A DNA stretch of 62,957 nucleotides, taken from NCBI GenBank assembly GCA_001689535.1, contig LUJP01000065.1, positions 400 to 63,356 on the forward strand, read 5' to 3'. Positions 14,756 through 22,628 of the stretch are shown piece after piece. The stretch's first letter is position 1. Every line of letters begins with the position of its first letter. Position numbers and translations under genes: made by a program. This stretch comes from Bacteroidales bacterium M5 (lineage in GTDB: Bacteria; Bacteroidota; Bacteroidia; Bacteroidales; Muribaculaceae). The notes beneath the pieces were generated by a model. It saw only the letters and a program-made list of their open reading frames with translations. It had not been told where the DNA came from and made no database searches.

Positions 14756-15963
14756 TTCTTAGACTCAGCGCGTTTCTTTACATTATAGAAAATCTTCATG
14801 GGGTTTGCCATGATTTTGGTAAAGCCTTTTACATCGTCGGCGGTCCATGCGCGATTCACTTCGCCATATTCTCCGAAATCATTCTTCATGAGATCGAAAT
14901 CAGATTCCACTCCCACCAAGGTATATCCATAAGGATGGAGCTCTACAGTCACGGTACCGTTGACATTCTTCTGGCTACTCTCAAGGAATGCTTCCATATC
15001 GCGCATCACCGGATCGAGATACTGGGCCTCGTGGAGGAACATGCCGTACCACGTACCGATCTGGTCTTTCCAGTAAAGCTGCCATTTGGTTAGCACATGC
15101 TTTTCGAGCATCTTGTGAGCGGCTATTATAACAACCGGAGCGGCGGCTTCAAATCCCACACGTCCCTTGATTCCGATTATGGTATCGCCTATGTGCATGT
15201 CGCGGCCTATGGCAAAACGCGACGCTATAGCCTCTACTTTGCGTATAGCCTCAACCGGATCGGTGATTTCCTGATCGTTGACCGCTGTAAGCTCACCTTC
15301 AGTGAATGTAAGTTTTAGAAGCTCCGGTTTCTTGCACACAAGCTGTGAAGGATAAGCTTCTTCAGGAAGAGTCTGCTCAGAGTGAAGCGTTTCTTTTCCT
15401 CCAATACTTGTACCCCAGAGACCTTTGTTGATGGAATACTCCATTTTTTTGAAATCAGCTTCGTAACCGTGTTCCTTGAGGTAGTTGATTTCATACTCGC
15501 GGGTAAGGGTGAGATCACGCGTGGGAGTAATAATCTCAACATCCGGAGCAAGAATCTGAAATGTAAGGTCGAATCGTACCTGATCATTACCAGCACCGGT
15601 TGAACCATGAGCTATGGCGTGAGCTCCTATTTCGTTTGCATATTTGGCTGTTGCTATAGCCTGGAAAATGCGCTCGGAACTAACAGAAATGGGATACGTA
15701 CCGTTTCTGAGCACATTGCCTGCGATCATATATCTTATGCTCTTGCCGTAATATTCACTGGTAATATCGAGGGTAGCATGACTGGCAGCGCCAAGTTTCA
15801 TGGCACGACGTTCTATTTCCTTAAGTTCTTCTTCACTGAAACCGCCGGTATTGGCTATGGCGGTATGCACTTCGTAACCGAGTTCTTCTGAGAGATATTT
15901 CACACAGAAAGATGTGTCAAGGCCTCCACTGAAGGCGAGCACTACTTTTTTCTTTTCAGCCAT
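14752..15963 (-). CDS. argG: Argininosuccinate synthase
   Basis: A 403-residue enzyme joining citrulline and aspartate at the cost of ATP to AMP + PPi. The PP-loop is LAFSGGLDTSFCVKYL (residues 9-24), and the citrulline/aspartate site is AIAHGSTGAGNDQVRFDLTF. It belongs to the shorter argG class typical of Bacteroidota, with the substrate-binding segment EYSINKGLWGTSIGGKET. It lies second in the arginine cluster, 37 bases after the GNAT gene. The PPi it releases is a potential substrate for the pyrophosphatase downstream. Confidence 0.94.
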   Translation of the reverse strand: MAEKKKVVLAFSGGLDTSFCVKYLSEELGYEVHTAIANTGGFSEEELKEIERRAMKLGAASHATLDITSEYYGKSIRYMIAGNVLRNGTYPISVSSERIFQAIATAKYANEIGAHAIAHGSTGAGNDQVRFDLTFQILAPDVEIITPTRDLTLTREYEINYLKEHGYEADFKKMEYSINKGLWGTSIGGKETLHSEQTLPEEAYPSQLVCKKPELLKLTFTEGELTAVNDQEITDPVEAIRKVEAIASRFAIGRDMHIGDTIIGIKGRVGFEAAAPVVIIAAHKMLEKHVLTKWQLYWKDQIGTWYGMFLHEAQYLDPVMRDMEAFLESSQKNVNGTVTVELHPYGYTLVGVESDFDLMKNDFGEYGEVNRAWTADDVKGFTKIMANPMKIFYNVKKRAESKK

Positions 15964-16000
15964 TTGCGTATTTGTATTTTATACTGTTATTATATTCTGA

Positions 16001-16618
16001 TTATTTTGCATGAAACAACGAGCGGAATATATTGCCGAGTTTCATTAAATAAGGTGTTGCTGCGGTATTACCGGGAGCCGGTTGCTGAGGGTCGTAAAGC
16101 ATACCCGTACACAGACACATTCTCCTGTTGTTGCGCTGCAATATATCATAGTTCTTGCAGCCTTGGCATCCCCGCCAGAATTCCTCGTCGTCGGTAAGTT
16201 CCGAGAAAGTTACCGGCTTGTAACCCATCCTCGAATTAAGCTTCATCACCGGAAGCGACGTTGTGATACTGAATATCTTGGCATAAGGGAAACGTTCGCG
16301 TGCAAGCTGGAATGTCTTGTCCTTGATTTTTGCTGCAAGACCCATGTGACGGTATTCAGGATCAACTATCAATCCGGATGTGGCCACATAATCGCCATGC
16401 CCCCAGCTCTCGATATAGCTGAATCCAATCAGACGTTCACCGTCAAGCGCCACGACAGCCTTCCCGGATTTCAGTTTCGATCCTATATACTCCGGGGAGC
16501 GACGGGCTATACCTGTGCCGCGCTGAAGAGCCGACTCATAAATCAATTGGCAAATTTGCTCTGAATATTTCACATGGCTTTCATCACCATATTTCACTTC
16601 AATGTTTGACGAATCCAT
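16001..16618 (-). CDS. GNAT acyltransferase, probable N-acylglutamate synthase
   Basis: A 205-residue GNAT protein leading the arginine cluster. The acyl-CoA pyrophosphate loop is VDPEYRHMGLAAKIKDK (residues 85-101), with the IGFSYIESWGHGDYVATSGL strand upstream. After the fold comes a Cys-bearing segment (Cys151, 154, 168 and 170) and a non-conserved tail. The cluster otherwise lacks argA and argJ, so this protein is the best candidate for the first step, acylation of glutamate. From memory, a homologous gene at the same position in B. thetaiotaomicron was assigned as N-succinylglutamate synthase by mutant fitness. The acyl donor (succinyl- or acetyl-CoA) cannot be read from the sequence. 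Confidence 0.8.
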   Translation of the reverse strand: MDSSNIEVKYGDESHVKYSEQICQLIYESALQRGTGIARRSPEYIGSKLKSGKAVVALDGERLIGFSYIESWGHGDYVATSGLIVDPEYRHMGLAAKIKDKTFQLARERFPYAKIFSITTSLPVMKLNSRMGYKPVTFSELTDDEEFWRGCQGCKNYDILQRNNRRMCLCTGMLYDPQQPAPGNTAATPYLMKLGNIFRSLFHAK

Positions 16619-16658
16619 TCTACGGATATTTTGTTTATTCTTTGTTAATTTTACGCCG

Positions 16659-16711
16659 CGAAGTTAATTAATTTATCGTGTATAAAAATGCAATTATGCA
16701 TAATGGCGCAT
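16659..16711 (-). promoter_or_regulatory. Arginine operon promoter and candidate ArgR operator
   Basis: Leftward, 16659-16666 reads TAACTTCG, one mismatch from the -7 consensus, 40 bases before the GNAT start. Just upstream, 16688-16701 is the near-palindrome ATGCAATTATGCAT, followed by a further GCGCAT half-site at 16706-16711. Repeated TGCAT half-sites over the expected -33 region are what an arginine repressor operator would look like; the assignment to ArgR is inference, and argR itself is not in the window. Confidence 0.5.
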
Positions 16712-16760
16712 TTTTTTTCATTTTAGAAGAAATTATTCAGCCTCATAAAGTTAATTAATG

Positions 16761-17690
16761 TTAATCCACGCCATACACTTCTTTTCTTAACGTCCTGGCA
16801 AGAATTTCCGCACGCGGGCACTCCCCTTTTGTCATAAGACACAATTCAAGTTCGTTTTTGCCTGCAGAATAAGGAGGCTGAAGATATTTGAAATCCTTTA
16901 CAAGCTCAAAACCATGGCGCTGATAAAACCCAATACGTCTGCCGGCCATCTCTCCATCCGACTCCGGTTCGACCTCAAGCACCACACCTTTTCCGGCGAG
17001 GCGCGACGTGAACATATCGAGAGCCCTACCGCCAAGCCCACAGTTTCTGGCGCGGGAATCCACCGCGAAATGCTCCACATAGGCAAATTCGGGAAAATTC
17101 CACCAGTATATTATGCCCATGAACACACCGTGATGCATAACATGGGTGATTCTAAAATAGTCTCTTCTGACACAACTAACTTCTCTTAAATCAGACCATT
17201 CGCGGCGCTCATCCTCAGGGAATGATCCTTCATAAAGCTCCCGGTCCTTTTCCCCGGGAGTCTTTTTCAAATCCCTCAGTCTCAACCGGCGATGTTTTGT
17301 GTGACTGATAATTACCGAACTAAAAGCCAGCGGGACAAGTAGTGCGCCCGAAAGATCGGCTAAACCGTCCTTCCAGTCGGCGCTGCGACCTGCATTCTCC
17401 AACGCCTGGAACCATTCGGTAAGAAAGCCGAAGGCTCCACAACATAAGCTTACAATCAGCCATTGGCGAACGCCATATTCCCCTGTGATCCTACCATAAT
17501 CCCATAGTATAGTCGCCGACAGGCCTCCAAACATCAGAAAATGAATAATTTTATCCATATGTGGTATGGAGAACATCTGGACGCTCGGAGGATTGGGTGT
17601 AAGCACCGCGTAAAGAATAACGATCAGAACGATTGCCGAAGCCAGATATTTTGGCAATCTGTCCATGAGAAGGTTGGTGTGAGATATCAT
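16761..17690 (-). CDS. VanZ-like membrane domain fused to GNAT acetyltransferase
   Basis: A 309-residue two-domain protein. Residues 1-130 form four membrane helices with VanZ-family marks: HMDKIIHFLMFG (44-55), FGFLTEWFQ (87-95) and DGLADLSGALL (108-118). A basic linker (HRRLRLRDLKK) leads to a cytoplasmic GNAT domain (about 148-290) with the CoA loop FAVDSRARNCGLGGRALDMF (208-227) and the C-terminal GRRIGFYQRHGFE. VanZ-like proteins are linked to glycopeptide tolerance and membrane functions of unclear chemistry; the acetyltransferase substrate is unknown. The reading frame is continuous, with no sign of a sequencing fusion. It is transcribed away from the symporter gene. Confidence 0.85.
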   Translation of the reverse strand: MISHTNLLMDRLPKYLASAIVLIVILYAVLTPNPPSVQMFSIPHMDKIIHFLMFGGLSATILWDYGRITGEYGVRQWLIVSLCCGAFGFLTEWFQALENAGRSADWKDGLADLSGALLVPLAFSSVIISHTKHRRLRLRDLKKTPGEKDRELYEGSFPEDERREWSDLREVSCVRRDYFRITHVMHHGVFMGIIYWWNFPEFAYVEHFAVDSRARNCGLGGRALDMFTSRLAGKGVVLEVEPESDGEMAGRRIGFYQRHGFELVKDFKYLQPPYSAGKNELELCLMTKGECPRAEILARTLRKEVYGVD

Positions 17691-17707
17691 TATGTGACTT
17701 TTATTTG

Positions 17708-17756
17708 CAAATTTACCTCAAAATGTTCTACTTTTTCATGTTTTTAACTACCTTTG
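17708..17756. promoter_or_regulatory. Divergent -7 boxes, VanZ-GNAT and symporter 1
   Basis: Leftward, 17708-17715 reads TAAATTTG, 18 bases before the VanZ-GNAT start. Rightward, 17749-17756 reads TACCTTTG, followed by a leader of about 80 bases before the symporter ATG at 17842. Neither has an obvious -33 TTG. Confidence 0.55.
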
Positions 17757-17841
17757 TAATTATAATTTATCCTCTAAACAAATTTTATGGATAGCTTGGA
17801 GGAGATAATAGGTACACATAGTAATACTCAAGGTAAGAAAT

Positions 17842-19206
17842 ATGGCAAAGAAGAATGTTTTTGCATCAAAGGCCGGGATGATTGCCGCTACAGTAGGTTC
17901 CGCAGTAGGCCTCGGAAACGTATGGCGTTTCCCGGCCGAAGTGCAGCAAGGTGGAGGAGCGGCGTTTCTATTGATTTACATAGCTTGTGTTATAATTCTG
18001 GGCATACCGGTGATGATTGCCGAGTTCTCGCTCGGCAGAGCCGGAGGGAGCGATGCAGTCACTTCGTTCAAGAATCTCGGTGCCAAAAAGCCATGGTGGT
18101 TTGTCGGCGGACTCGCGGTATTGGCGAGCTATCTTATCCTCTGCTTCTATATGGTCGTGGCCGGTTGGGCGCTTGAATATCTCTGGAATTCACTCAACGG
18201 CTCCCTTTACGATATACCCTCCGGAGTCCGCCTGTCTGATTACTTTGCGGCAGCAATGACGGAAGCCACCGCCTCTCCGATGCGTCCCATTATCTTCACC
18301 CTCATTGTTATATTCCTTAATCTCGGCGTGCTTCTGGCCGGTGTCACCAAAGGAATTGAACGTCTCTCCAATATACTTATGCCAATGCTGGTGGTGATAC
18401 TCATCGCATTGCTTGTAGTCAGCCTCAATCTGTCTGATGCCTCAAAAGGCCTTGAATTCTTTCTTAAACCCGATTTTTCTTCCATCTCGACCACAACCGT
18501 TTTGAGTGCGCTTGGACAGGCATTTTTCTCTCTGAGCCTCGGCATGGGCATACTCATCACTTACGCCTCATACTTTCCCCGCGATGCAAAACTCATACGA
18601 ACATCCGTGACTGTATCGCTCCTTGACATGATGGTGGCCGTGATGATGGGCCTTATCATTTTCCCCGCGGTGACCTCTTTCGGTCTGGCTGGAGAAAGCC
18701 TTAAAGGAGCCACACTGGTTTTTGTAACGTTGCCAGAGGTATTCGCCCGCATGCAATTCTCAGCGTTCTGGTCGGTAATGTTTTTCACTCTTCTCACTGT
18801 GGCCGCTCTCACCTCCACCATTTCCATCGCCGAGGTATCGGTTGCGTTTGTTCGCGACAGAATCGGCCTGCGACGCAGATATGCGTGCCTCATCGTCCTG
18901 CTTCCCCTCCTTGTGTTCAGCAGCCTGTGCTCTCTTTCACTTAACTCCGACTCTACTTTTATAATTGCCGGAATGCCACTGTTCGATTTTCTTGATGCTG
19001 TGGCCACAAACATATTCCTGCCTGTGGTTTCAATCCTTCTATGTATATACGTGGGATGGATAGCACCCAAATCATTACTGAAGAATCAGCTGAACAACAA
19101 CGGCACAATCCGTTCACGACTTTTTGTGCCCTATCTTTTTGCCATTCGTTTCATTGCTCCGGTGCTCATATCCATGGTTCTCGTGAATTATTTTATCTCA
19201 CTCTGA
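17842..19206 (+). CDS. Neurotransmitter:sodium symporter family transporter 1
   Basis: A 454-residue LeuT-fold Na+-coupled transporter (NSS/SNF family) with 11-12 membrane helices. The first helix carries the Na+/substrate motif TVGSAVGLGNVWRFPAE, and helix 6 the SALGQAFFSLSLGMGILITYASY region. Family members import amino acids such as Leu, Trp or Tyr, or osmolytes; the substrate cannot be deduced. It forms a tandem pair with the gene at 19515. A rival frame opening at 17787 was rejected because it lies out of frame within this gene. Confidence 0.93.
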   Translation: MAKKNVFASKAGMIAATVGSAVGLGNVWRFPAEVQQGGGAAFLLIYIACVIILGIPVMIAEFSLGRAGGSDAVTSFKNLGAKKPWWFVGGLAVLASYLILCFYMVVAGWALEYLWNSLNGSLYDIPSGVRLSDYFAAAMTEATASPMRPIIFTLIVIFLNLGVLLAGVTKGIERLSNILMPMLVVILIALLVVSLNLSDASKGLEFFLKPDFSSISTTTVLSALGQAFFSLSLGMGILITYASYFPRDAKLIRTSVTVSLLDMMVAVMMGLIIFPAVTSFGLAGESLKGATLVFVTLPEVFARMQFSAFWSVMFFTLLTVAALTSTISIAEVSVAFVRDRIGLRRRYACLIVLLPLLVFSSLCSLSLNSDSTFIIAGMPLFDFLDAVATNIFLPVVSILLCIYVGWIAPKSLLKNQLNNNGTIRSRLFVPYLFAIRFIAPVLISMVLVNYFISL

Positions 19207-19209
19207 TCA

Positions 19210-19491
19210 ATGGAATCCACCGGTTCGGAACGTAGAGGCCTCATAATACTTCTGTCCATAATCGGCCTGCTTATAATTGCGGCTTTTGTTTCGGGAATCA
19301 GGTCCCGAAACGACAAGAGCGCCGCCATGACATATCCCGAATCATCCATCAGAATACATGAGATAAAATCCCGTCAGAGTCCCGACTCCGGCAATGTCAA
19401 AAAGAAACGTCGCAGGTCCAAAACCACAAAGAACAAGAGCGAGCGCGAGTATCGGCAGAGAGATTTCTATGGCGAGACCGTCGACAACTGA
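19210..19491 (+). CDS. Small membrane-anchored basic protein
   Basis: A 93-residue protein starting 3 bases after symporter 1 ends. One membrane helix (about residues 10-29, GLIILLSIIGLLIIAAFVSG) is followed by a hydrophilic tail with a highly basic patch KKKRRRSKTTKNK and the terminus RDFYGETVDN. The tail is on the cytoplasmic side by the positive-inside rule, with the N-terminus outside. Bacteroidota genomes carry many short proteins of this plan, but I know no function. Its place between two symporters suggests co-expression and perhaps an accessory role. Confidence 0.7.
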   Translation: MESTGSERRGLIILLSIIGLLIIAAFVSGIRSRNDKSAAMTYPESSIRIHEIKSRQSPDSGNVKKKRRRSKTTKNKSEREYRQRDFYGETVDN

Positions 19492-19514
19492 ATTTATTTT
19501 TGTAAGAATTTGAC

Positions 19515-20867
19515 ATGGATAATAAAAATACAAGAGCTGTATTCACAACACGTATAGGCGCGGTAGCGGCTGCTGTCGGATCTGCCGTTGGCCTTGGAAA
19601 TATATGGCGGTTCCCATATGAGGCCGGAAGTCACGGAGGCGGAGCCTTCATGCTTTGCTATATTGCATTTATATTTCTGATAGGATTCCCCGTTATATGC
19701 GCTGAATTCATTATGGGACGGCAGACGAGAAGCAATGAATTCCGATCGTTCAGAACTCTCGCTCCCGGCCGACCCGGATGGTCTGTTCTGGCACTTATCG
19801 GCATACTGAGTTCAGTCATGATTCTCGGATTCTACAGTGTGGTTGCCGGTTGGACCGTAGAGTATATATGGCTTTCCATAAGCGGCGAACTGTTTTCGAA
19901 TGCAGGGAATCTTTCCCAGACTTTCGCAACTGCCATAGGAGGCGGATGGCGTCCGGTATTCTGGACTTTCGTATTCCTCCTGCTCAATTACATTATCCTG
20001 AGCCGCGGGGTTCAAAAAGGCATCGAGAAGCTCAACAATATTCTCATGCCTCTTATGTTCGTATTGCTTATAGTACTTTGCGTCAATTCGCTTTTTATGC
20101 CCGGGGCTTCAGAGGGACTAAAGTTCCTCTTTCTCCCCGACTTCTCCAAGCTCACTCCCGATGTTGTGCTCAGTGCCCTCGGTCAGTCATTCTTCTCTCT
20201 GAGTATCGGCGTGGGAACCATGCTTACCTACGCGTCCTATTTTTCAGCTGACACCAGGCTGGCCAAAACCGCTTTCACCACCTCGGTTCTCGACACCCTT
20301 GTAGCCATACTTGCAGGCGTAATGATTTTCCCTGCGGTATTCTCTTTCGGAATGCAGCCTGCACAGGGACCGGCCTTGGTATATGAGGTACTGCCTCAGG
20401 TATTCCGTTCGATAAACGGAGGTATGATATGGGCTTCTATTTTCTTCTTCCTCCTCTTTCTTGCCTCCATCTCCTCCACCATATCCATGAGCGAGATTCA
20501 AATAACATTTCTGATAGAGGAACTCAAATTATCGCGACGAGGAGCAAATCTTACAGTTCTGGTAGTGGCTATGATTCTGGGCACAGTGTGTGCGCTCAGT
20601 TTCGGGCCGCTAAAGGACACCACTTTATTTGGCAAAACTTTTTTCGACCTGCTGGATTATGTGGCATCAAATATCTTCATGCCTGCGTGTGGAATGTTTC
20701 TTGCATTTTTCGTAGGTTGGAAACTCGATAAAAAAATTATCAGAAAGCAGCTTTCCAACAATGGATCCGTAGCTGACAGAGCAATGCCATATATCACCTT
20801 CTGCCTGAAATGGATTGCCCCGCCGGCTATTTTCCTGGTAATGCTCAACAGCATTGATATCCTGTGA
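19515..20867 (+). CDS. Neurotransmitter:sodium symporter family transporter 2
   Basis: A 450-residue paralogue of the upstream transporter with the same LeuT-type architecture: AVGSAVGLGNIWRFPYEAGSHGG in helix 1, SALGQSFFSLSIGVGTMLTY around helix 6, and STISMSEIQITF in helix 8. The helix-1 motif has YEAGSHGGGAF where the first copy has AEVQQGGGAAF, so the binding pockets probably differ. It starts 23 bases after the small ORF and likely belongs to one three-gene operon. Substrate unknown. Confidence 0.93.
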   Translation: MDNKNTRAVFTTRIGAVAAAVGSAVGLGNIWRFPYEAGSHGGGAFMLCYIAFIFLIGFPVICAEFIMGRQTRSNEFRSFRTLAPGRPGWSVLALIGILSSVMILGFYSVVAGWTVEYIWLSISGELFSNAGNLSQTFATAIGGGWRPVFWTFVFLLLNYIILSRGVQKGIEKLNNILMPLMFVLLIVLCVNSLFMPGASEGLKFLFLPDFSKLTPDVVLSALGQSFFSLSIGVGTMLTYASYFSADTRLAKTAFTTSVLDTLVAILAGVMIFPAVFSFGMQPAQGPALVYEVLPQVFRSINGGMIWASIFFFLLFLASISSTISMSEIQITFLIEELKLSRRGANLTVLVVAMILGTVCALSFGPLKDTTLFGKTFFDLLDYVASNIFMPACGMFLAFFVGWKLDKKIIRKQLSNNGSVADRAMPYITFCLKWIAPPAIFLVMLNSIDIL

Positions 20868-20951
20868 AAAAGGCTCATGGCGCTTTAAGCAATTTTGCAT
20901 ATCATATAAAAATGCTGTAAATTAGCCTCGAATTTAGAGCATCTGATTATT

Positions 20952-21806
20952 ATGGCTTTTCTGCCGTTCACACTTAACATAAAAGGAAGTATCCGATTGA
21001 TCGAACGCCCTCAGATCATGGGTATTGTCAACGCTACTCCCGATTCCTTCTTCCCGGGTTCGCGCACACTCAGCCGCGAATCCATCATAGAGCGCACCCG
21101 CTCCATGATCAACCAAGGCGCCGATATGATTGACATAGGAGCATATTCATCCCGTCCGGGCGCAGCTGATGTCTCGGAAACAGAAGAGCTCAGACGTCTT
21201 GAAACAGCATTAGAGGCGGTACGGTCGGTAAGCCAGGATATCCCGATTTCCGTCGATACATTCCGTGCCAACGTCGCCCGGACCGCAGTATCTTCTCTGG
21301 GCGCCGATATCGTGAATGATATCTCAGGAGGCTCGCTCGATGCCGCTATGCTCGAAACAGTCGCGTCGCTGAAATGCCCCTATATTCTCATGCACATGCG
21401 CGGCACCCCCGCCACAATGCCGACCCTTACGGATTATCACGACGTAACCGCCGATGTCATTAAAGAGATCTCAATAATTCTTAGCCACCTCGAAAAGCTC
21501 GGTGTCTCAGATATTATAGTTGACCCGGGCTTCGGATTTGCCAAAACCGTTGAGCAAAACTACGAATTGATGCGCAATCTTGAGACCATTGAGGATCTCC
21601 TCGGGCATCCGTTGCTCGTAGGTATTTCGCGTAAGTCAATGCTCACCCGTCCACTCGGAATAAAACCTGACGAGGCACTGAATGCCACAACGGTAATGAA
21701 CGTCATAGCCCTCTCCAAAGGTGCCTCAATTCTTCGTGTGCATGATGTAACGGAAGCCCGGGAAGCCCTCGTTCTTACCGGCCTCGTCACGAAACAGTAC
21801 TCATAA
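20952..21806 (+). CDS. folP: Dihydropteroate synthase
   Basis: A 284-residue TIM-barrel enzyme joining p-aminobenzoate to dihydropterin pyrophosphate in folate synthesis, the target of sulfonamides. Motifs are IMGIVNATPDSFFPG (22-36), DIGAYSSRPGA, VSVDT-type (ISVDTFRANV), DIVNDISGG, YILMHMRGTPATM, IIVDPGFGFAKT and the final LRVHDV. The loop after DSF is not extended, so this looks like the ordinary chromosomal enzyme and not a sul gene. A weak -7-like TAAATTAG lies at 20918-20925. The pairing with dacA 22 bases downstream is characteristic of Bacteroidota. Confidence 0.95.
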   Translation: MAFLPFTLNIKGSIRLIERPQIMGIVNATPDSFFPGSRTLSRESIIERTRSMINQGADMIDIGAYSSRPGAADVSETEELRRLETALEAVRSVSQDIPISVDTFRANVARTAVSSLGADIVNDISGGSLDAAMLETVASLKCPYILMHMRGTPATMPTLTDYHDVTADVIKEISIILSHLEKLGVSDIIVDPGFGFAKTVEQNYELMRNLETIEDLLGHPLLVGISRKSMLTRPLGIKPDEALNATTVMNVIALSKGASILRVHDVTEAREALVLTGLVTKQYS

Positions 21807-21827
21807 GCCAATCTTCTCCTTCATACA

Positions 21828-22607
21828 ATGGATACCTTTTCTATTCTCGATGCATTCGACATAGCGCTCGCGGCTTTGCTCCTTTTCTATATCTACAAGA
21901 TAATGAAGGATTCCGGAACCATCAATATATTTTTTGGTATCCTCACATTCTTCATTGTCTGGATTATAGCATCGCAAATTCTGGAAATGAAGCTGATCGG
22001 CACTGTGCTCGACAAATTCATGAGCATAGGTCTGATTATCCTTGTGATTCTTTTCCAGGACCAGATCAAACGGTTTCTTGTAGGCCTCGGCGACCATAAA
22101 CGATGGCGGTTCATATCAAATCTTTTCCACCATACCAGTCCGGAAGAGCGACAGGCCAATGCCCGACGTCAGATTCTCCCTATCGTGTATGCATGCATGA
22201 ATATGGCGAAGTCAAAGACCGGCGCACTCATTGTAATCGAGCAGACCGTACCCCTTGAATCCTATGAACGTTCAGGCGATATAATCGACGCATTGATCAA
22301 CAGCCGTCTTATCGAAAATATTTTCTTCAAAAACTCTCCGCTCCATGATGGAGCTCTTATTATAGCCCATAATCGTCTGAAATCTGCCGGTTGTATCCTC
22401 CCGGTAAGTCACGACCGCAACGTGCCCAGAGCGCTCGGCCTCCGTCACAGATCGGCATTGGGCATAGCGCAGGCCACCGATGCTTTTGCAATAGTGGTTT
22501 CAGAAGAAACGGGAAACATCTCAGTAGCCTATAAAGGCAAACTCTATACCAAACTGACGTCCACCGAACTTGAACGACGCCTTTCGCAACTCGTTCCCGA
22601 CGAATAA
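21828..22607 (+). CDS. dacA: Diadenylate cyclase (c-di-AMP synthase)
   Basis: A 259-residue CdaA/DacA-type membrane enzyme making cyclic di-AMP from two ATP. Three N-terminal helices (about 10-28, 35-52 and 65-80) precede the DAC domain, which contains the catalytic DGA at 174-176 (SPLHDGALIIA) and RHRSA at 206-210 (GLRHRSALGIAQ). Both diagnostic motifs are intact. No CdaR-like regulator or glmM is adjacent, unlike the Firmicutes cluster; instead folP lies upstream. In other bacteria c-di-AMP controls K+ and osmolyte uptake and wall integrity. Confidence 0.95.
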   Translation: MDTFSILDAFDIALAALLLFYIYKIMKDSGTINIFFGILTFFIVWIIASQILEMKLIGTVLDKFMSIGLIILVILFQDQIKRFLVGLGDHKRWRFISNLFHHTSPEERQANARRQILPIVYACMNMAKSKTGALIVIEQTVPLESYERSGDIIDALINSRLIENIFFKNSPLHDGALIIAHNRLKSAGCILPVSHDRNVPRALGLRHRSALGIAQATDAFAIVVSEETGNISVAYKGKLYTKLTSTELERRLSQLVPDE

Positions 22608-22628
22608 TCTCCTGCCGCCAGTCAGCCC

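Noticed and set aside
17787..18176. Earlier ATG frame (129 codons) upstream of and overlapping symporter 1
   Set aside because: It runs out of frame through the conserved first helices of the symporter and shows no membrane or domain pattern of its own.
20918..20925. TAAATTAG as promoter of folP
   Set aside because: One mismatch to the -7 consensus and no -33 element; kept only as a remark under folP.
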